Source: Umbilicaria muhlenbergii
Lineage: Eukaryota > Ascomycota > Lecanoromycetes > Umbilicariales > Umbilicariaceae
Assembly (NCBI GenBank): GCA_000611775.1
Contig: KK106984.1
Coordinates: forward strand, 1,146,364 to 1,210,363
Direction: 5' to 3'
DNA length: 64,000 bases
The notes under the pieces were generated by a model, which saw only the letters and a program-made list of their open reading frames with translations, was not told the origin of the DNA and did not search any database. The translations under genes and the position numbers were made by a program. How positions within the stretch are numbered: the stretch's first letter is position 1; every line of letters begins with the position of its first letter. This document shows, one piece after another, positions 22,617 through 35,378 of the stretch.

Positions 22617-23460
22617 ATGAAGTCCATATTCCTCCTCCCCTTAGCCCTCCTCACATCCTCCGCGCTGGCCAACCCGGCCCTGAACGAACGACAAGCCTCG
22701 ACCGGATCCAGCACCACCAGCAACGCGACCATGACCACAACCCCCGTCCCGACACCCCTCTCGCCCTCCCAATTCTCCGCCCAAGCCCTCGGCCTCGTCG
22801 CAACTTTCATTCCCCAATCCCTGCTCCCCGGCCTAGGCGTTGCGATTCAAGCTGCCGCCTCCTCGAATACTATATCCGGGGACATCAACTCGATCGTCAC
22901 CTCCGCGCTCATCGCACCCACGCCCCCTCCTTTCCTCTCCTCCCTCCCCACCCAATACAGCCCCTACATCTCCACCCTCGAAGCGCAACTCAGCTCCCTC
23001 CGCGCCATCGGCCAAGGCTACGTCCCCGGCCAAGCGCACGTCACGACGGCAACGGCGAACGGCACTGTGGCAGTGACGACGCTCCCCGGGGTGCTGACGC
23101 AGACGAGGAGCAACGGCAGCGTGTTCACGAGTACATTGCCGCTGTCGGGCCCGGGCGAGGTGATCGTGCTCACGACGACGAATTCGGCCGGGAGCATCTA
23201 TTACACCGGCTCCACCGTCACAAGCACGAGCACGACGTCCATGCCGACAACATCGATGGTGAGTTTTAACCGTCGGGCCGCGCTTTACAGTGGAGGAAAC
23301 GGGGCTGAATCGCACTATCTAGACTGCCTCCACTCCCAGTGCGGCGGCGACGACAGCCACGAGTTCGAAGAAAGGAGCGGCGAGGCGGACGCGGGTGCCG
23401 GGTGTGGCGATGGCGATACTGGGGCTTGCGGCGTGGGCTGGGTGGCTTGTTGCTTTGTAG
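22617..23460 (+). CDS. Secreted or membrane-anchored Ser/Thr-rich fungal surface protein
   Basis: Exons 22617-23258 and 23323-23460 (259 aa). Residues 1-18 (MKSIFLLPLALLTSSALA) form a classic signal peptide. A soluble domain of about 55-150 (SAQALGLVATFIPQSLLPG, PPFLSSLPTQYSPYISTLEAQ) is followed by a Thr/Ser-rich stretch suited to O-glycosylation. The C-terminal exon ends in a basic patch and a hydrophobic segment (VAMAILGLAAWAGWLVAL) that reaches the last residue, consistent with a GPI-anchor signal or a single membrane span. Likely at the plasma membrane or wall; no catalytic motif seen. Codons are strongly C-ending at first and G-ending later. Confidence 0.72.
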
Positions 23461-24073
23461 ATGAGATTGGGAATTGTGAGCGGTTTCCGTTGTATGTGAG
23501 TACGGATCGGTGCTGCTCGGGGAGGGAGTTGCAGGTTTTTGGGTATATTTGGTCGTCGTGTTTGCAGGGGGTTCACAAGACGTGGACGTGGAGTATTCAT
23601 TGATTTATCGTGTGGCAGGTAGGCGTATGGATAAAATAAGTGACACTCTCCAGCTAGCTGGGGGCCCTCTGGATGTTACAACAGCAAAACCGGTAAATCT
23701 AAACCTTTGAAGTGAATTGTTGCAGAGACCCGTGGCTTATCTCGATTGTTGACTGGATGGGGGGAACCCCGGCAGAGGACTACCGCTTATTTGGAGCATA
23801 CACCTGGTGCCAATAGAGAACGGTTTAATATTGCTCATGTATTGAAGGATTTTGCAAAGCCCTCGCGCCATGAGTGCATTTAAATGCCTGTCCGTGTCCC
23901 TCAGCCACATGCAGCATTGCTAATTGCCCTGTAGGACCCGCTAGACAGCCACAGAAAGAAAGAAGAAGCAAATTAGGCAGCTCCATGGGGAGCAATGCCC
24001 GGGGTATCTCCCATAAAGAAAATCTAGCCAAGCCCCAAGCCCATCACTCATGCAATAACACCCCGACAAACCA
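23461..24073. other. Convergent spacer
   Basis: About 610 bp between the surface-protein gene and the sirtuin gene. The first 130 bp stay G-rich like the end of the upstream gene. No further feature recognised. Confidence 0.5.
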
Positions 24074-25912
24074 TTAGTCCAAGAGCATAGCGATCTTCTG
24101 AGGTATGCTTCCGGTGGGTGAAATCGTCTCCCGCCTCCTCCTCTCCAACCATGAGTCTGCATCTTCCGGTGATGACGAGAGTTCCACTTTGTAGGATAGA
24201 GTGAGATTTGGAAACAGTGGTGGCTTTATAGGAGTCTGCACGGGACCGTTGTTCCGTGCGGCTTGTGGTGATAGAGGGGCCATTGGCATAGGTAGCTCGT
24301 CTTCGCTGTAAGCCTGTAGTTTCGATTTCGACTTCTTGGTCTTCGATTGGCTTGCCTTGCTGACTTTGAAGGCCATGTTAATCTTCGCATCGCTTGGTTT
24401 AGTCGATGACGTTTTCGGTGCTTTCTTGGTAGACTTCGCCTGGGCTGATGTGCTTGAACATGTCTTCAGCACTTGAGACATGGAGGCACTTTTGCCCGCC
24501 GGGTCCGCCTTCTTAGCCTTGGCTTTGGGGACGCTCAGCTTCAGCACGATCTTCGGTTTCGCTAAAGCTAGATGCTTTGGACGAGGGCTTGCCATTGGTG
24601 TGGGCATGCCCAGGCTATCTCTGCTCTTCGTCGGCGAATCAATGACCACTTTGATCTCCCCATTCCTCTGCTTCACACGTTCGACCTCGGACTCTGTGCA
24701 CTCTTTGTACTCATCCTCATTCCATCGGTGCATAGCAGCATGGTGGGCAACCTCATCGCATGGTCCTCTGACGATCAGATCCCAGCAATCCTCAAAGTCC
24801 TTGCCAACTGGCGGCGGATCTCGGTTGATCCAGACAGCCAGTCCGTCTCTTCTTCCCCTCACAACTCCGCACATCTCCCTCACAATTCGCCTCACCCCGG
24901 GTATCTTCATGCTGGTGCCCACAACAATCACAGCGTCGGGTCTAGCTCGTAAGTCTGAACTGACAACCGTTCCAATCGCTTCCTCATCCGGATTGTGCTC
25001 ATTGTAAAGGACGATCCTCGGGCGGAGTCTTCCAATCCCGTGGCTTCTTTTTCCGGCGTGATCGGTACGTACCTTGTCTGTTTCAACACACACATTACAC
25101 GGTGGTGGCTCTGGGCCGTCGAATAGCGCAGGTTCGAAATCCGAAAGGTGACTGCACTTTGAACAAACCATCTTCTCCAATCCCCCATGTAACTGAACTG
25201 TCCTGGGCCATGGCCCTTTGGTGCTGAGTGGTACACTCGTCGCGAGCGGCGGTAGTGAGGTATCAATTCCATCTACGTTCTGTGTATATAAGCGCATCAA
25301 GCGACCTTGGCTTGCTAGTGTTGCAAGCATATGGTGGAATTCGGTTGGCTTAGCAGCGTTGACCAAGTGCGACATTGAACGAACCATGTCGTGGAAAGAA
25401 GATGTCGAGGAATCGGTCTGATATACGGAAGCATCGAAGAGATGTTTACCCGAGGCCTTGAGCTTATGTTCGCTCCTGAGAGTAGTGAAGAGGCCGGTTG
25501 ACGAGCGAAAATCAGGAACTGAGGATATGTGAGCAAAGGACAGGAAATACAGTAAGCGACACTTACTGCCAGCGGACACTGAGATTCCAGCTCCTGCGAT
25601 CACGACGATTTTCCGCCTCTTCCGTAGGACTTTCAGAAGGAGGTCCAACTGCGATTTCTGATCGATCGCTGGATAGTGAGAAAAACGACTGAGATCGAGA
25701 TGTTCTGTCGTTCTTGGCTTTGGTTCCACCGTCCTCCTCTTCTTTGCCGGCGGCGGGCCATCGCACTCACGGGACTGGGATTGTTGACTAGCTGCTGCAT
25801 TTGAGTCGTAATCTTGCGATGACACGGGCGATGGGTAGTCCATGGGCGGGGGAGATAACGATGCTAACGAGCTGAGGTCGGACGACAAGTCGGAGATGCT
25901 ATCGTCGTCCAT
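24074..25912 (-). CDS. HST4: Sir2-family NAD-dependent deacetylase of the Hst3/Hst4 type
   Basis: Exons 25912-25567 and 25518-24074 (596 aa from the ATG at MDDDSISDLSSDLSSL). Splicing a 48-bp intron restores GAGISVSAG-IPDFRSSTGLF. Other sirtuin landmarks: TQNVDGID, catalytic His in QLHGGLEKMVC, zinc Cys pairs CSKC and CNVC, and RPRIVLYNEHN followed by VVGTSMKIPGVR. This combination and the long Lys/Ser-rich C-terminal tail (KPKIVLKLSVPKAKAKK) fit the Hst3/Hst4 branch, known for histone H3 K56 deacetylation and genome stability in the nucleus. A longer in-frame start at 26056 is possible but adds a non-conserved leader. Confidence 0.9.
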   Translation of the reverse strand: MDDDSISDLSSDLSSLASLSPPPMDYPSPVSSQDYDSNAAASQQSQSRECDGPPPAKKRRTVEPKPRTTEHLDLSRFSHYPAIDQKSQLDLLLKVLRKRRKIVVIAGAGISVSAGSKCRLLYFLSFAHISSVPDFRSSTGLFTTLRSEHKLKASGKHLFDASVYQTDSSTSSFHDMVRSMSHLVNAAKPTEFHHMLATLASQGRLMRLYTQNVDGIDTSLPPLATSVPLSTKGPWPRTVQLHGGLEKMVCSKCSHLSDFEPALFDGPEPPPCNVCVETDKVRTDHAGKRSHGIGRLRPRIVLYNEHNPDEEAIGTVVSSDLRARPDAVIVVGTSMKIPGVRRIVREMCGVVRGRRDGLAVWINRDPPPVGKDFEDCWDLIVRGPCDEVAHHAAMHRWNEDEYKECTESEVERVKQRNGEIKVVIDSPTKSRDSLGMPTPMASPRPKHLALAKPKIVLKLSVPKAKAKKADPAGKSASMSQVLKTCSSTSAQAKSTKKAPKTSSTKPSDAKINMAFKVSKASQSKTKKSKSKLQAYSEDELPMPMAPLSPQAARNNGPVQTPIKPPLFPNLTLSYKVELSSSPEDADSWLERRRRETISPTGSIPQKIAMLLD

Positions 25913-26820
25913 GGTCGCAAGAATGGTCGCAAGCCCCGGAGCGGGCTTGGAGAGAGATGCAATTGTGCGATGCCCGGACCATGAATTTGGGGGATGTAGC
26001 GACAGACAGACGTTGATTGGGATGGTTCTGGACACGGTGAAGGGTTGAGGAGACAAGTGAAGGTGTGGGCGCAGGAGGAGATTGACAACACAGAAGCGGA
26101 GTTGGGGATGCCAGGTGCCAGGTGCCGGGTGCCAGGTCGATGAGGTCCTAAGCGCAGTGTGGCGCTAGGCCCGAGTGCGAAGATTCGCGGGGAGCTGGGA
26201 AGTCGCTAGACCCCCATTTCCACTTTGTTTATTTTCGTAGAGCCAGAAGGCATCCACCGCATCCACCGCATCCACCGCGTCCAACTAAGCCTGGCCATTC
26301 CGGCATCCGCAACGAGGTACCCACCCGCGTTAGTTCCCGTCCATCTGGCCCACCGTAATCATACATCTAAGGTACAGCCTACGGAGCACTCGGAGGTATT
26401 CCGATAGAAAACCCCCCCGGTATGCAAACTAACAGCCAGGCAGTCTCTCTTCGCCTCTTTACAGTTTCTGCGCCCGATCTTGCTCATTAGAGGCACGAGT
26501 GCAAGTTCTTGGTCTAAGTAGCCTAGGCGGGAGCCATCTGAATAGACCGCAGCTCCATGACCGTAGCATTTCTACTGTGCACATGTCTACATGTTTGCTA
26601 AGTGGGAGCACTTAACTACCATTCGCTATAGCTTGATCAGTGATCACTCCCACTCAATTCTCCGATCTACTATCTAAGCGACTCAGTGGTCTTTGCCCAA
26701 GTCTGAATGTCCTTCGCGTGGCGCTGTTGAAAGCTTCTGATGTATTTTCGCTGGTGTTTGCATCGATATTCTCTGCGCTTTCCTGTATAATACAGATACC
26801 CATTGCAGATCTATGTGATC
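25913..26820. other. Divergent promoter region between the sirtuin and MED16 genes
   Basis: About 900 bp. Holds short tandem repeats: GGTGCCA units near 26110-26140 and four 9-bp CATCCACCG-like units near 26251-26285. No gene seen. Confidence 0.5.
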
Positions 26821-29800
26821 ATGCCTATGATGATGGATAACGATATCGACATGGACGACTTATTCGGGGACGGGAGGGATAGTGGAGTATTCGGGGACGC
26901 AGCTCCACTATCTATTCCCTCCCCGCCGACTTCCAAAGCGCTTCTTCGGCGTCTGGATGAAACAAGGCTGAGTGGCTGCTGTCAGTAAGTCGGGCACGTT
27001 CAAGAATTTATTGTCAAGTCAGTCTGAATTTCCATTAGGAGAATAGCATGGTCCAAATTGGGCTGCGTTGCCTATGTCACGTTCGATGACCTCGGTGTCA
27101 ATGTCCGCAACCTGTACTGTGAGCCCGAGGATGGGAAATGGAGCATAAGCGCAGATTACCCCGTGGACCAAGTATCGGCCGCCGTTGATAAGCATCGTAT
27201 TGTACATGTGTCTTGGAATTCATCCGGATCCGACCTTGCAGTCATTGATATATTCGGCCGAATATCCATCTTTACCATTGTGATCACCATGAATCGGCTC
27301 ACCATTACAAGACGATCTCTAGTCGATTCAGAGGATGACATGAATGCTCTGGTTGGATTGACATGGTTGAAGCCTGGAGACCGCGCGGTAAGCTGCAAGT
27401 CTGGGAGGACAACGCTTTCTGAACTAACAAACTCGTCTCAGTTCCCTTTCTATCGACCAGCGGTGAAACAAAATAATCAATGGGATTTTTCAGCTTCGCA
27501 GCACAAAGCCTGGGGCCCCTACAATCCCAGTGGCAAATCAGCGCTCGTGGCGGTGACCAGAGGTGGTACTTTGCGACTAGTGCTCCAGGGGGCTGACAAT
27601 CGCTGGCATGACGCCAGTGCTGAGATTGAGAGTATTCTAACGTCTTCTGATGTGCTCACTCATGCTGCACTATGTGGGGACAAAGGTAAGTGATATTTCC
27701 GATATTCATAGCAGACGCTGATAATCATCTCCCAGATAGTACTTTATTACTGGTGGTTCACACTATGGGCAAGCAACTCCGTCTCTTCCGTATCGAATTA
27801 GAATGGAGTCCTGCGAACTTGAAGCAGCAAGACCCTTTGATGCCATCAGTCTCTTCCCCGGTTATTCACATTCAACATGTCAAGATGGAGGGCATATGTT
27901 CTCCACTTAGTGTAACTCAGGATATTAATGATCCTACATCAGGTATAGGCAGGGGTTTTGTATCGCAAGCCCAGCTGTCGCATCTAGATCTGATGCCACG
28001 TGGACCAGAAACTCGCAACAGGGAACCAACTTATCCTACCATCCTTGCAGTGTTCTCTCATATCCCCAACCAGTATGATAAAGGCCAACTGCACGAAGAC
28101 GCTTTCAGTATTATCGCGAGGTGGGAGCTTTGTATCACCAAGGCGGGTCTACATCCAGCCTTTGATCAGCTGGCTTCTAAGAAAACTCAGGCGGCCCAGT
28201 TAGGAGATCTTGCTGTACGAATGACTCCACTTCCGTTCTGAGCTCCCATGTACTGATTTCCGGTCTTTAGTCTGACGTGAACCTGAGAAGATTAAGGGAT
28301 GTCCGTGTCGAGAAGATTATTATTGATATCCAGCAGCTAAGTTTAAGTACGGTTATCTCCACAGCGTACAGTGATGGGTTTATCGACTTCCGTGACCGAA
28401 CGACGATGGAGGTCCTGCCATCCGATGATAAGACTAAACAGATATCAAGCCTTGGACAGATAGGGTTCACAATGTCAGGAGCGGAGCCCTGTAAGTTCGT
28501 CCGCTTTATCAACTGCGGCACCTGATAGTCAACGGTTATTGACCCCCACCAGGTCTTCATATCGCTCTCTCGCCTAATTCATGTGCGGCGGTATGCTGCT
28601 ATGACCGCGTCGAATCTCTGCAGCTAAGACTGCTCCAGTACTCGGAGAGCACATCAAATGAGCCATTGAGCAACCGTACGGCTTCAACGATGTTCTGATC
28701 AGGAAAAGCTGCTGACTATGGGACAGTGATGATAGGTGCAGCAATGACCGCTTTCGCATTGCTATTTTGTATTTCTAGCATGAGTCATAACAATAACGAT
28801 GATTTACTTGCTGTCATGCAACTTTTCCGCAACCAGATGTCAGACTCACAGGTCCATTCGGGGCTTTCGGGAAGCTTTGAGCATTTGTTTCTTGGTGAGA
28901 TCTACCGCCACCTCAATGTGAATGCCGATCATTCTCTGGATCCTCAGCACGACAAGCTCTTCCGCCAAGCCATCATCCAACGTTGTCTCAGTGTGCAAGC
29001 TTCACTTGGCTACAAGGGCGAGCGCAGTCATCGAAGCCTAACAGCCAAGCTTGCGTGGACAGTGCTTAATCTGAGAACGACGTCGATGACCTTTGCCATC
29101 GCCTTTAACAAAGGGGCTGGTCCTGGGGGTGCAGGTGGTGGAGAAAGTGATCTGGGGAGACCTGGTACGTAGATGCTTCCCTGCAGTATGGGCATCAATC
29201 TGAGGCAAGCTGATACCGCTCAGAGGTTCTACAGTCTCTACTGGGCTTGGTAAAATGGTCTGTCGATCTGATGAATTTCGTCGTTGCCGAGCTCTTTGAG
29301 CTGCAGAACCTATTGAGAAGCCAAACGTCAACGGACCGAGATTTGCTTATCACGAAAGGTAAATGCCATATCCGTAGCTGAAGGTCCAGACATAACATGC
29401 TCACCGCATCAAGTCAAGGAACTTAATAACCCAGCTCTTTCTCTCGTTCTCGCCTCATCCTCCCGCGCGTTCTTGAGGTACAACTGCCGCGGCCTTCGCG
29501 GTATCAGCAACGCTGCCAACAACGCGCCGTCTTCGAACCAACCCGCCCGGAGTTTACAAGCCGTGTTTGAACAATTGCCGATCAACGTAATGCAATTTGA
29601 GCGCATCCTCGCCGAAGTTGATAGTGGCATTAAGAAAGCTTATCTAGCGGCCGGCGTCGGCGAACCTGACCGCCAGGTCATAGAGAAGGAGATGCTCATT
29701 GCAGCCGATGTTCCCGAGATCCTAGTAGGAGTTGTGCAACACCTTCTCCACAACACGCTTGAGAACCTAAATCTTGAGATCGATCCGGGAGAGCTTTATT

Positions 29801-30045
29801 TCAGGGATTACAGTTGGCTGGGACTTACAGATGATCGCAGGAGTGATGCGTTTCGACAGAATCATGTCATCGACGCCATTCGGAAGGTAGTGCTGGGAGA
29901 GGATGTAAGGGTGAGGAGGTGTACGAGATGTTGCGCTATCATGGAAGACTTGCTGCCGCAGAGAGGCAGCAACTTGTGGATGACTAACATGCAGCGGATG
30001 TGTCTTTGTGGGAGTTCGTGGATGCTCATTTCGCAGGAGTACTAG
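26821..30045 (+). CDS. MED16: Mediator complex subunit 16
   Basis: Nine exons: 26821-26984, 27039-27387, 27442-27685, 27736-28214, 28271-28490, 28553-28675, 28727-29164, 29224-29358 and 29414-30045; 927 aa. The acidic start (NDIDMDDLFGDG) and the blocks [48 protein letters not shown] and VKWSVDLMNFVVAELFEL match fungal Med16 (Sin4), with an N-terminal WD40-like region and a helical C-terminal half. CTRCC and CLC near the end could bind metal. Role: tail-module subunit linking activators to RNA polymerase II. Intron 6 (51 bp) is placed by its GCTGAC branch site; a nearer AG would leave only 27 bp. The last acceptor (CATCAAG) is chosen because it keeps KELNNPALSL. Confidence 0.88.
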
Positions 30046-31537
30046 AGTTGAAGAACACTGACGTCTCAAGCCAAAAAGGGGGCCTCTGATTGTTGCAAGA
30101 CTTGTTTGGATACTGCGGCGAAGGCTGCTCGCTGTGGGGGCGAGCAATGGCTGTGGATATTCGACAACAGGCGCAAGGTCAAAATAGGTCGCAGGCGCTT
30201 CCGGAGGACTTTTCAACACTATACATTTGGCTACAACTACCTGGATGAGAAAGATTTGTACGAGAAAGTCATAGAGCTTGGACTATGAGTTTCGCACCCT
30301 CAGGGCTGTTGACCTTCATTGGCGTCGTAAAGTTATAGAAGGAACGCAGTCTAAGAAATATCACTTTTAGAAGCCCTAAATCTAGAAGACACATCTTAGA
30401 GCCTCTCATAAATTAGCAATAGAGAAATGAATCATAACCCGCAATATAAAGAAAGAGCAGTTTGTAGGGTTAACAAACACCATCTAACCAGTGTGTTTGT
30501 AAGATTATGTAGCAAGAGTCAAGAACATGAACACAGATTTGCAAATCCTATCCTTCGTCTATCCCTTCTTCAACCCATCTTCAATTCATCTTCAATCCTT
30601 CTTGCGGAGAAGTTGTCTCCTTTCAGCCACACAGAAGCTGACAAATCTGGTGATTGCGAGACCACACCCTCTATCTGTAGCCTTCGAAGCGCAGAGGGTG
30701 AAAATGAAGAAACCTGGATCCAATGGCCCAGCCTCCCCATTTCACCTTGCATGATCGCTAGAAGTACCAAGACGCCAAGGACTAATGACAAGCAAGTTTC
30801 GGCGGTAACCTTACTTGCAACAATCGAGTCTTGAGAGCATGAGGAATGTGAACGGGTCTCTCAGTTGATTTTATGGCAGTGGATGAAGCACCTCGTGGGA
30901 TGATGATTTTGAAAATTGATCATCATCTCCTAAGTATCTTGCAGGGTGATCTTCAAGGCCTCTCGCCATGTTCTCATGAAACCGACTTCGCGGAAGGACA
31001 GCCTCTGACAGGGCAGAGGACGGGGAAGTATCAAGGGGCCGCCGTGGGAGTGGTCGGGCTCGAATTGGTTCCTGCAGCGCGGATCGCACATTCCGTAAGA
31101 TAGTCGGTCCAAGGGGTTCAGGGGGTTTCGCCGGCGTTTGATCGCTTTGGGGCTAAAAAAATGCCCTTTGTTCCTCCTCACCCGGTTCTGAGGTAGCGAC
31201 ATTTGTGAGCCGGCCGGTTCGCTGTGTGCCCATTGCTACAAAGCAATTGCTCATTGCAACCTCTGTACATAGCGCAACGTTGGAGACATATTAGAAACAC
31301 GGCTGACACCTTACCTCTTCAAGAGCTCAATCCGGTCGATAAGGGAAACCAACGAGCAGCTTAGTCCTATCACAATACAGTAGCCGGCCCGCAGCTTGCA
31401 CATTTACCTTACGCGTTGTTCATTGTTCATAGCATTCTCAATTCAGTCATCAACACCGTTTCGGCCGTGCTACGAACCGATCACTACTGCATCCGTACTT
31501 GTGCAAGATGGATATCTCCATTCATTGAGCTCGCGCC
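30046..31537. other. Intergenic region of about 1.5 kb, nothing recognised
   Basis: Lies between MED16 and the coiled-coil gene, both on the plus strand. Short frames only, none with conserved motifs. The first part is likely the MED16 3' UTR and the last part the promoter of the downstream gene. Confidence 0.5.
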
Positions 31538-34500
31538 ATGGACCGCCAACGGCCCCCTTCGCTGGGTCTGGGCATCTCAACCTCTATCTCCACTTTTCCC
31601 GCACCACGTCTGAAGCAGTCCATCCCGAAGCAAATAGACGTGCCCTCCTTCTCATCCTTTCAGGCGCAGACGCCGCGGGTCACGGCTTCACCAGTACGGC
31701 GGAAACCCCTGCCTGCGACGGCATCGCCAGTACTACCACAACTATCGTCGGGAGGAGCTGTAGTAGCAGTGGGGGAAGACGAATCCAACAGTCATCCACG
31801 TCATTCCACATACCTCGACGACCCTCCACCGACAGCTCATCATATCCCGTGGTTACCGACACTTTCGACGGGCTCTCCCACACTGCTTGTCCGAGACCTT
31901 GACCAGTGAGTATCAAGATGACCATCTGCTTGCTTCGTGTCGCTTTCAAGCGGATCATACCGGCTGCTGATTCACACCGCCCTTGCAGATATCCTCGTGG
32001 GCATTCGCCTGCTATCCTACAGTCCGCTCAAATCCCTGCCCTGACTGCAGATTACCAACGTCAAGCTTTACAGTCTTTAGATAGTAATGCCTCATCACCA
32101 ACTCGAGCTCATCATATACGAATAGCGAGCGACCCTGTCCTCCATGAACACTCGAACCTGGACAAATCGGCGGATAAGGAAGGGCTGCAACGGGCAGCCA
32201 CCATGTCGTTACATCCTGGGAGACCAGGACCATTGCATCTCGACGCTAATACCCGCAGCTTTTCGAATCACTCTCACGAATCTCACGAGTCCTCGACGAC
32301 CTCAAAGTCGAAAACTCCTGCACCAAATAAGCTTACTTCCTTCTTCGGCTGGAAAACGTCGTCCCCAGTTGCTGAATCCTCGCCTACCACATTCTCCGAA
32401 AGAAGCCATTCACCTGCACCTTCACCTCATTCGCCAGCACCTCATAGTTTAACGTTGTCTACACGGTCTTTACTACCTGCCATTGATGTATCAAAAGCAA
32501 ACGCCCCTGTGCCCGTACAGTATTTCGCAGATACTGGGTTCTCGTTACCCCCGGCCGTAATGTCAATACAAGTTGGAGAGATGGAGGAGGAGTTACGCGA
32601 AATAAGCTCGGAATTGGCTGGGTCAATTCGGCGCGAGATGGAATTGGAGGATATAGTCGAGCGCTTACAATACGAGGCCTCACAAGCACCAGAACTGAGT
32701 CGACGTACAAGTGATTATTTTTCTGACTCCGGTACCAGCTCCATCAAATATCCTCTGAGCGAAGCTGGTGGAAGCAAAGCGGAGGATCTGCAAAAGCTGA
32801 AAAGGATGTCTGAGCAAGAGATGGCCAGAGTGAAACTGGATACATCCCAGAAGCTACAGGATGAGCGTGAACGTCGCAAGCGTCTGGAGCTCCATATACA
32901 GAATCTGGAGGAGCAAATGCAGCAGGTAAAAGCCTTCCTACCCACGAGAAGTCAGCAACAACTTACACCTACTAGATCGATCAAGAGCGTGCGAGATCAT
33001 CAGGTACCACCAGCCGTGTCCGAGAATTAGAGACTTCGCTTGAAGATGTTCGAAGACGGCTGTTGGAGGAGCGGCAAATTAAGGAGAATTTCGAAGACCT
33101 CCTTACAGCACTACGCGGAGAGATTGAACAACATCGGAACGAACGTGATAACCTTAAAGATGAAGTTGTTCCGCAACTGCGGGCCCGTTTAGATGTTTTG
33201 GAGACTGAAGCTACGGACTTTCAAAAGCTTACTTACGAAAATACAAGAATGCAGCAGGAGCTTCAATCCTTGAAGGACGAGAATACAGCTTTGACCAATG
33301 CGCGGAAACTTCAACAAGAAATCCAACATCAGTCACCACGTTTCAACTCAATAGCGGAGGAGGGTAGCCCGTCAATGGTCCCTCCGTCCCCGAAGATGGG
33401 TCTTTCGCGGTCCAATACCGTATCCAGGGGTAGTGGCATGGGCGCAGGTATATCAAAGACGGTTTCCATAAGCAGATCAAATTCAGTTTCGACAAGAGAG
33501 CGGGAGTCCAGAGATTCGCTTTCAGACCGGGTCAGGGATATCGAAATGCAACGTGATGCTCTGCACAGTGCGTTGAGAAGCTTACTCGAGCGGCAAAATT
33601 ACCAAAACCGCGAGCACGAAAAGAAGGTTCGGGCATTGGAACAAGACAGGGATCGGCTTTTGCAGGCGCAGTCTCCTCGAAGGATGGGCTACGAGATGGA
33701 AGTTAAGGGCTTGCGGAACGAGATCAACCACCTGCGACGAAGAGCAGATGATGCTCTTGATCAAAAGTGGCGCTGTGAGAAGGGTCTGGGTGGGCTCAAA
33801 ATGGACCTGGATCGAGCAGAGCAGGAGACAAGCTCTTTACGAGCACTCTTGCATGAGAACGACATCCTAGTCCCTGAGCTGCCTGGCCGGTCTCCGCAAG
33901 AGATACAGGCTGACACACATGCAACTTCCGCTTCGCTCGAAAGGGCTTATAAGGATCTCCAAGCGACCCAAGCCTCGTCGATTGCTCGACTGAAAGAGCT
34001 TCACGGACAAGCGCCAACTACAGCAGAAGACGCCAACACGGCCAAGACCATGGACTTACTCCTCAAGAGCATGTCCGACGCCGAAGCCGAGCGCGACTTA
34101 GCCCAACGTCAAGCAGAAGCGTACCGAGCTCAAGCCGAATCTCTTCAAGCAACCGAAGCCTTCCATTCCGGCGAGAACCACGGGCTATTAGAACAACTGC
34201 GCGCATCGGCCGACCGAGTCGAGTCCCTCGCAGCACAAGTCCGCCACCAACTCGAAGCCAACAGCACCCTCCGCGCCCGCCTCGCCGAAGCAGTCGGCAG
34301 AGGCGAGCGTGAGCAAAAAGCCAGCGCCACCAGAATCAACACGCTCCAAGCTCGCCTCAAACTCCTCGAAGACAAGCTCATGCTCGCCCAACAACACTCC
34401 GAAGACGCCGTCTCCGCACACGAAGACGAAGTCCTCCAGATGCGCGAAAGCCACAACGCCCAACTGCAACGCCTTAAAAGCGGGCCGTTCAAACCACCCG

Positions 34501-34938
34501 CTTCCGCGGGGAACTACTTCTCGTCGCCCCCCACCACCGCCGCTATTCGCTCGCCGCTGTCGCCACTCTTCCCCGGGGGCGTCGGCGCGAGGAGCCCGCG
34601 CTTGGATAAGACGACGAGCGGAGCGGGCATGAGCATGAATGAGGCGCTGCGGACGGAGTTTTTGGAGAAGCGGGTCGAGGAGTTGGAGGGGGCGTTGGCG
34701 GAGGCGGAGAGGGAGATGGAGGAGGTGGTGCAGAGGATGAATCGGGCGCAGATTGAGGTTGGGGAGCTGCAGTCGGCTCGGTACGTTTTCTTTGCTTTTG
34801 TCTGGGTCTGGTGTGGTTGGGAGGGCATTGGCTAATCTGTTGGTGGGGGGGTTTAGGGATGAGGCGATGAGGCAGACGAGGAGACTTCAAGCTGCTATTA
34901 CGGATGAGAGGGAGAAGGTGGGGAGGCTGATGGGGTAA
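31538..34938 (+). CDS. Large coiled-coil protein, fungal, function unknown
   Basis: Exons 31538-31905, 31989-32925, 32976-34780 and 34857-34938 (1063 aa). Residues 1-300 are Ser/Pro/His-rich and probably disordered, with a LTSFFGWK motif. From about 320 (MEEELREISSELAGSIRREMELED) the protein is mostly heptad-like coiled coil, broken by a Ser-rich segment at about 510-570 and a Pro/Gly-rich linker near 965-1010, and it ends in a last coil (EAMRQTRRLQAAITDERE). No enzymatic motif. It resembles fungal proteins labelled Uso1-like or 'intracellular protein transport'; that name reflects coiled-coil similarity and I do not adopt it. Codons turn C-rich near 34060-34560 and then G-rich to the end. 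Confidence 0.78.
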
Positions 34939-35378
34939 TTATTGGGGGTGATCGAGGACGTATTGGTCGACCTAGGCGTGGTTTGGTGCTGCGCGCTGGG
35001 TATGAACTTGGTGTCTTTACTTATTGGCTGGCTGTGCTGGCTTGGGTGCATTACGCGGCTGCATCTGCGAGGGTCTTTGTTGCGAGGTGTTGTTGTTTTG
35101 GATAGTGGACAGGGCGTTTCTATCTTTATTGTACATAGATTTCTCGACGTGGTCTCGACTGTAGTATATGGGCTCGATGGGGGTATGGGGCATGGGTTTG
35201 CGGCTGGGCCTTGTGTTATATACCCTTTCTTATAGATACTGAATCGACCGGTCATTGAAGAGCATCGCAATCCAGGCTCTCAGAAGTACCATTAAGAAGA
35301 AGCCCGACCACACCATAACATATTGACATTCCTCGAGAAATCCTGCAATGCTATTCATTACTCTACTCAACTACCACC
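34939..35378. other. Convergent spacer between the coiled-coil gene and DIS3
   Basis: About 440 bp. The left part is strongly G/T-rich, continuing the skew of the upstream gene; from about 35340 the plus strand becomes C-rich. No gene. Confidence 0.5.

Noticed and set aside
28676-28702. A 27-bp intron in MED16
   Set aside because: Too short for spliceosomal removal; a 51-bp intron with a CTGAC branch site fits the frame equally well.
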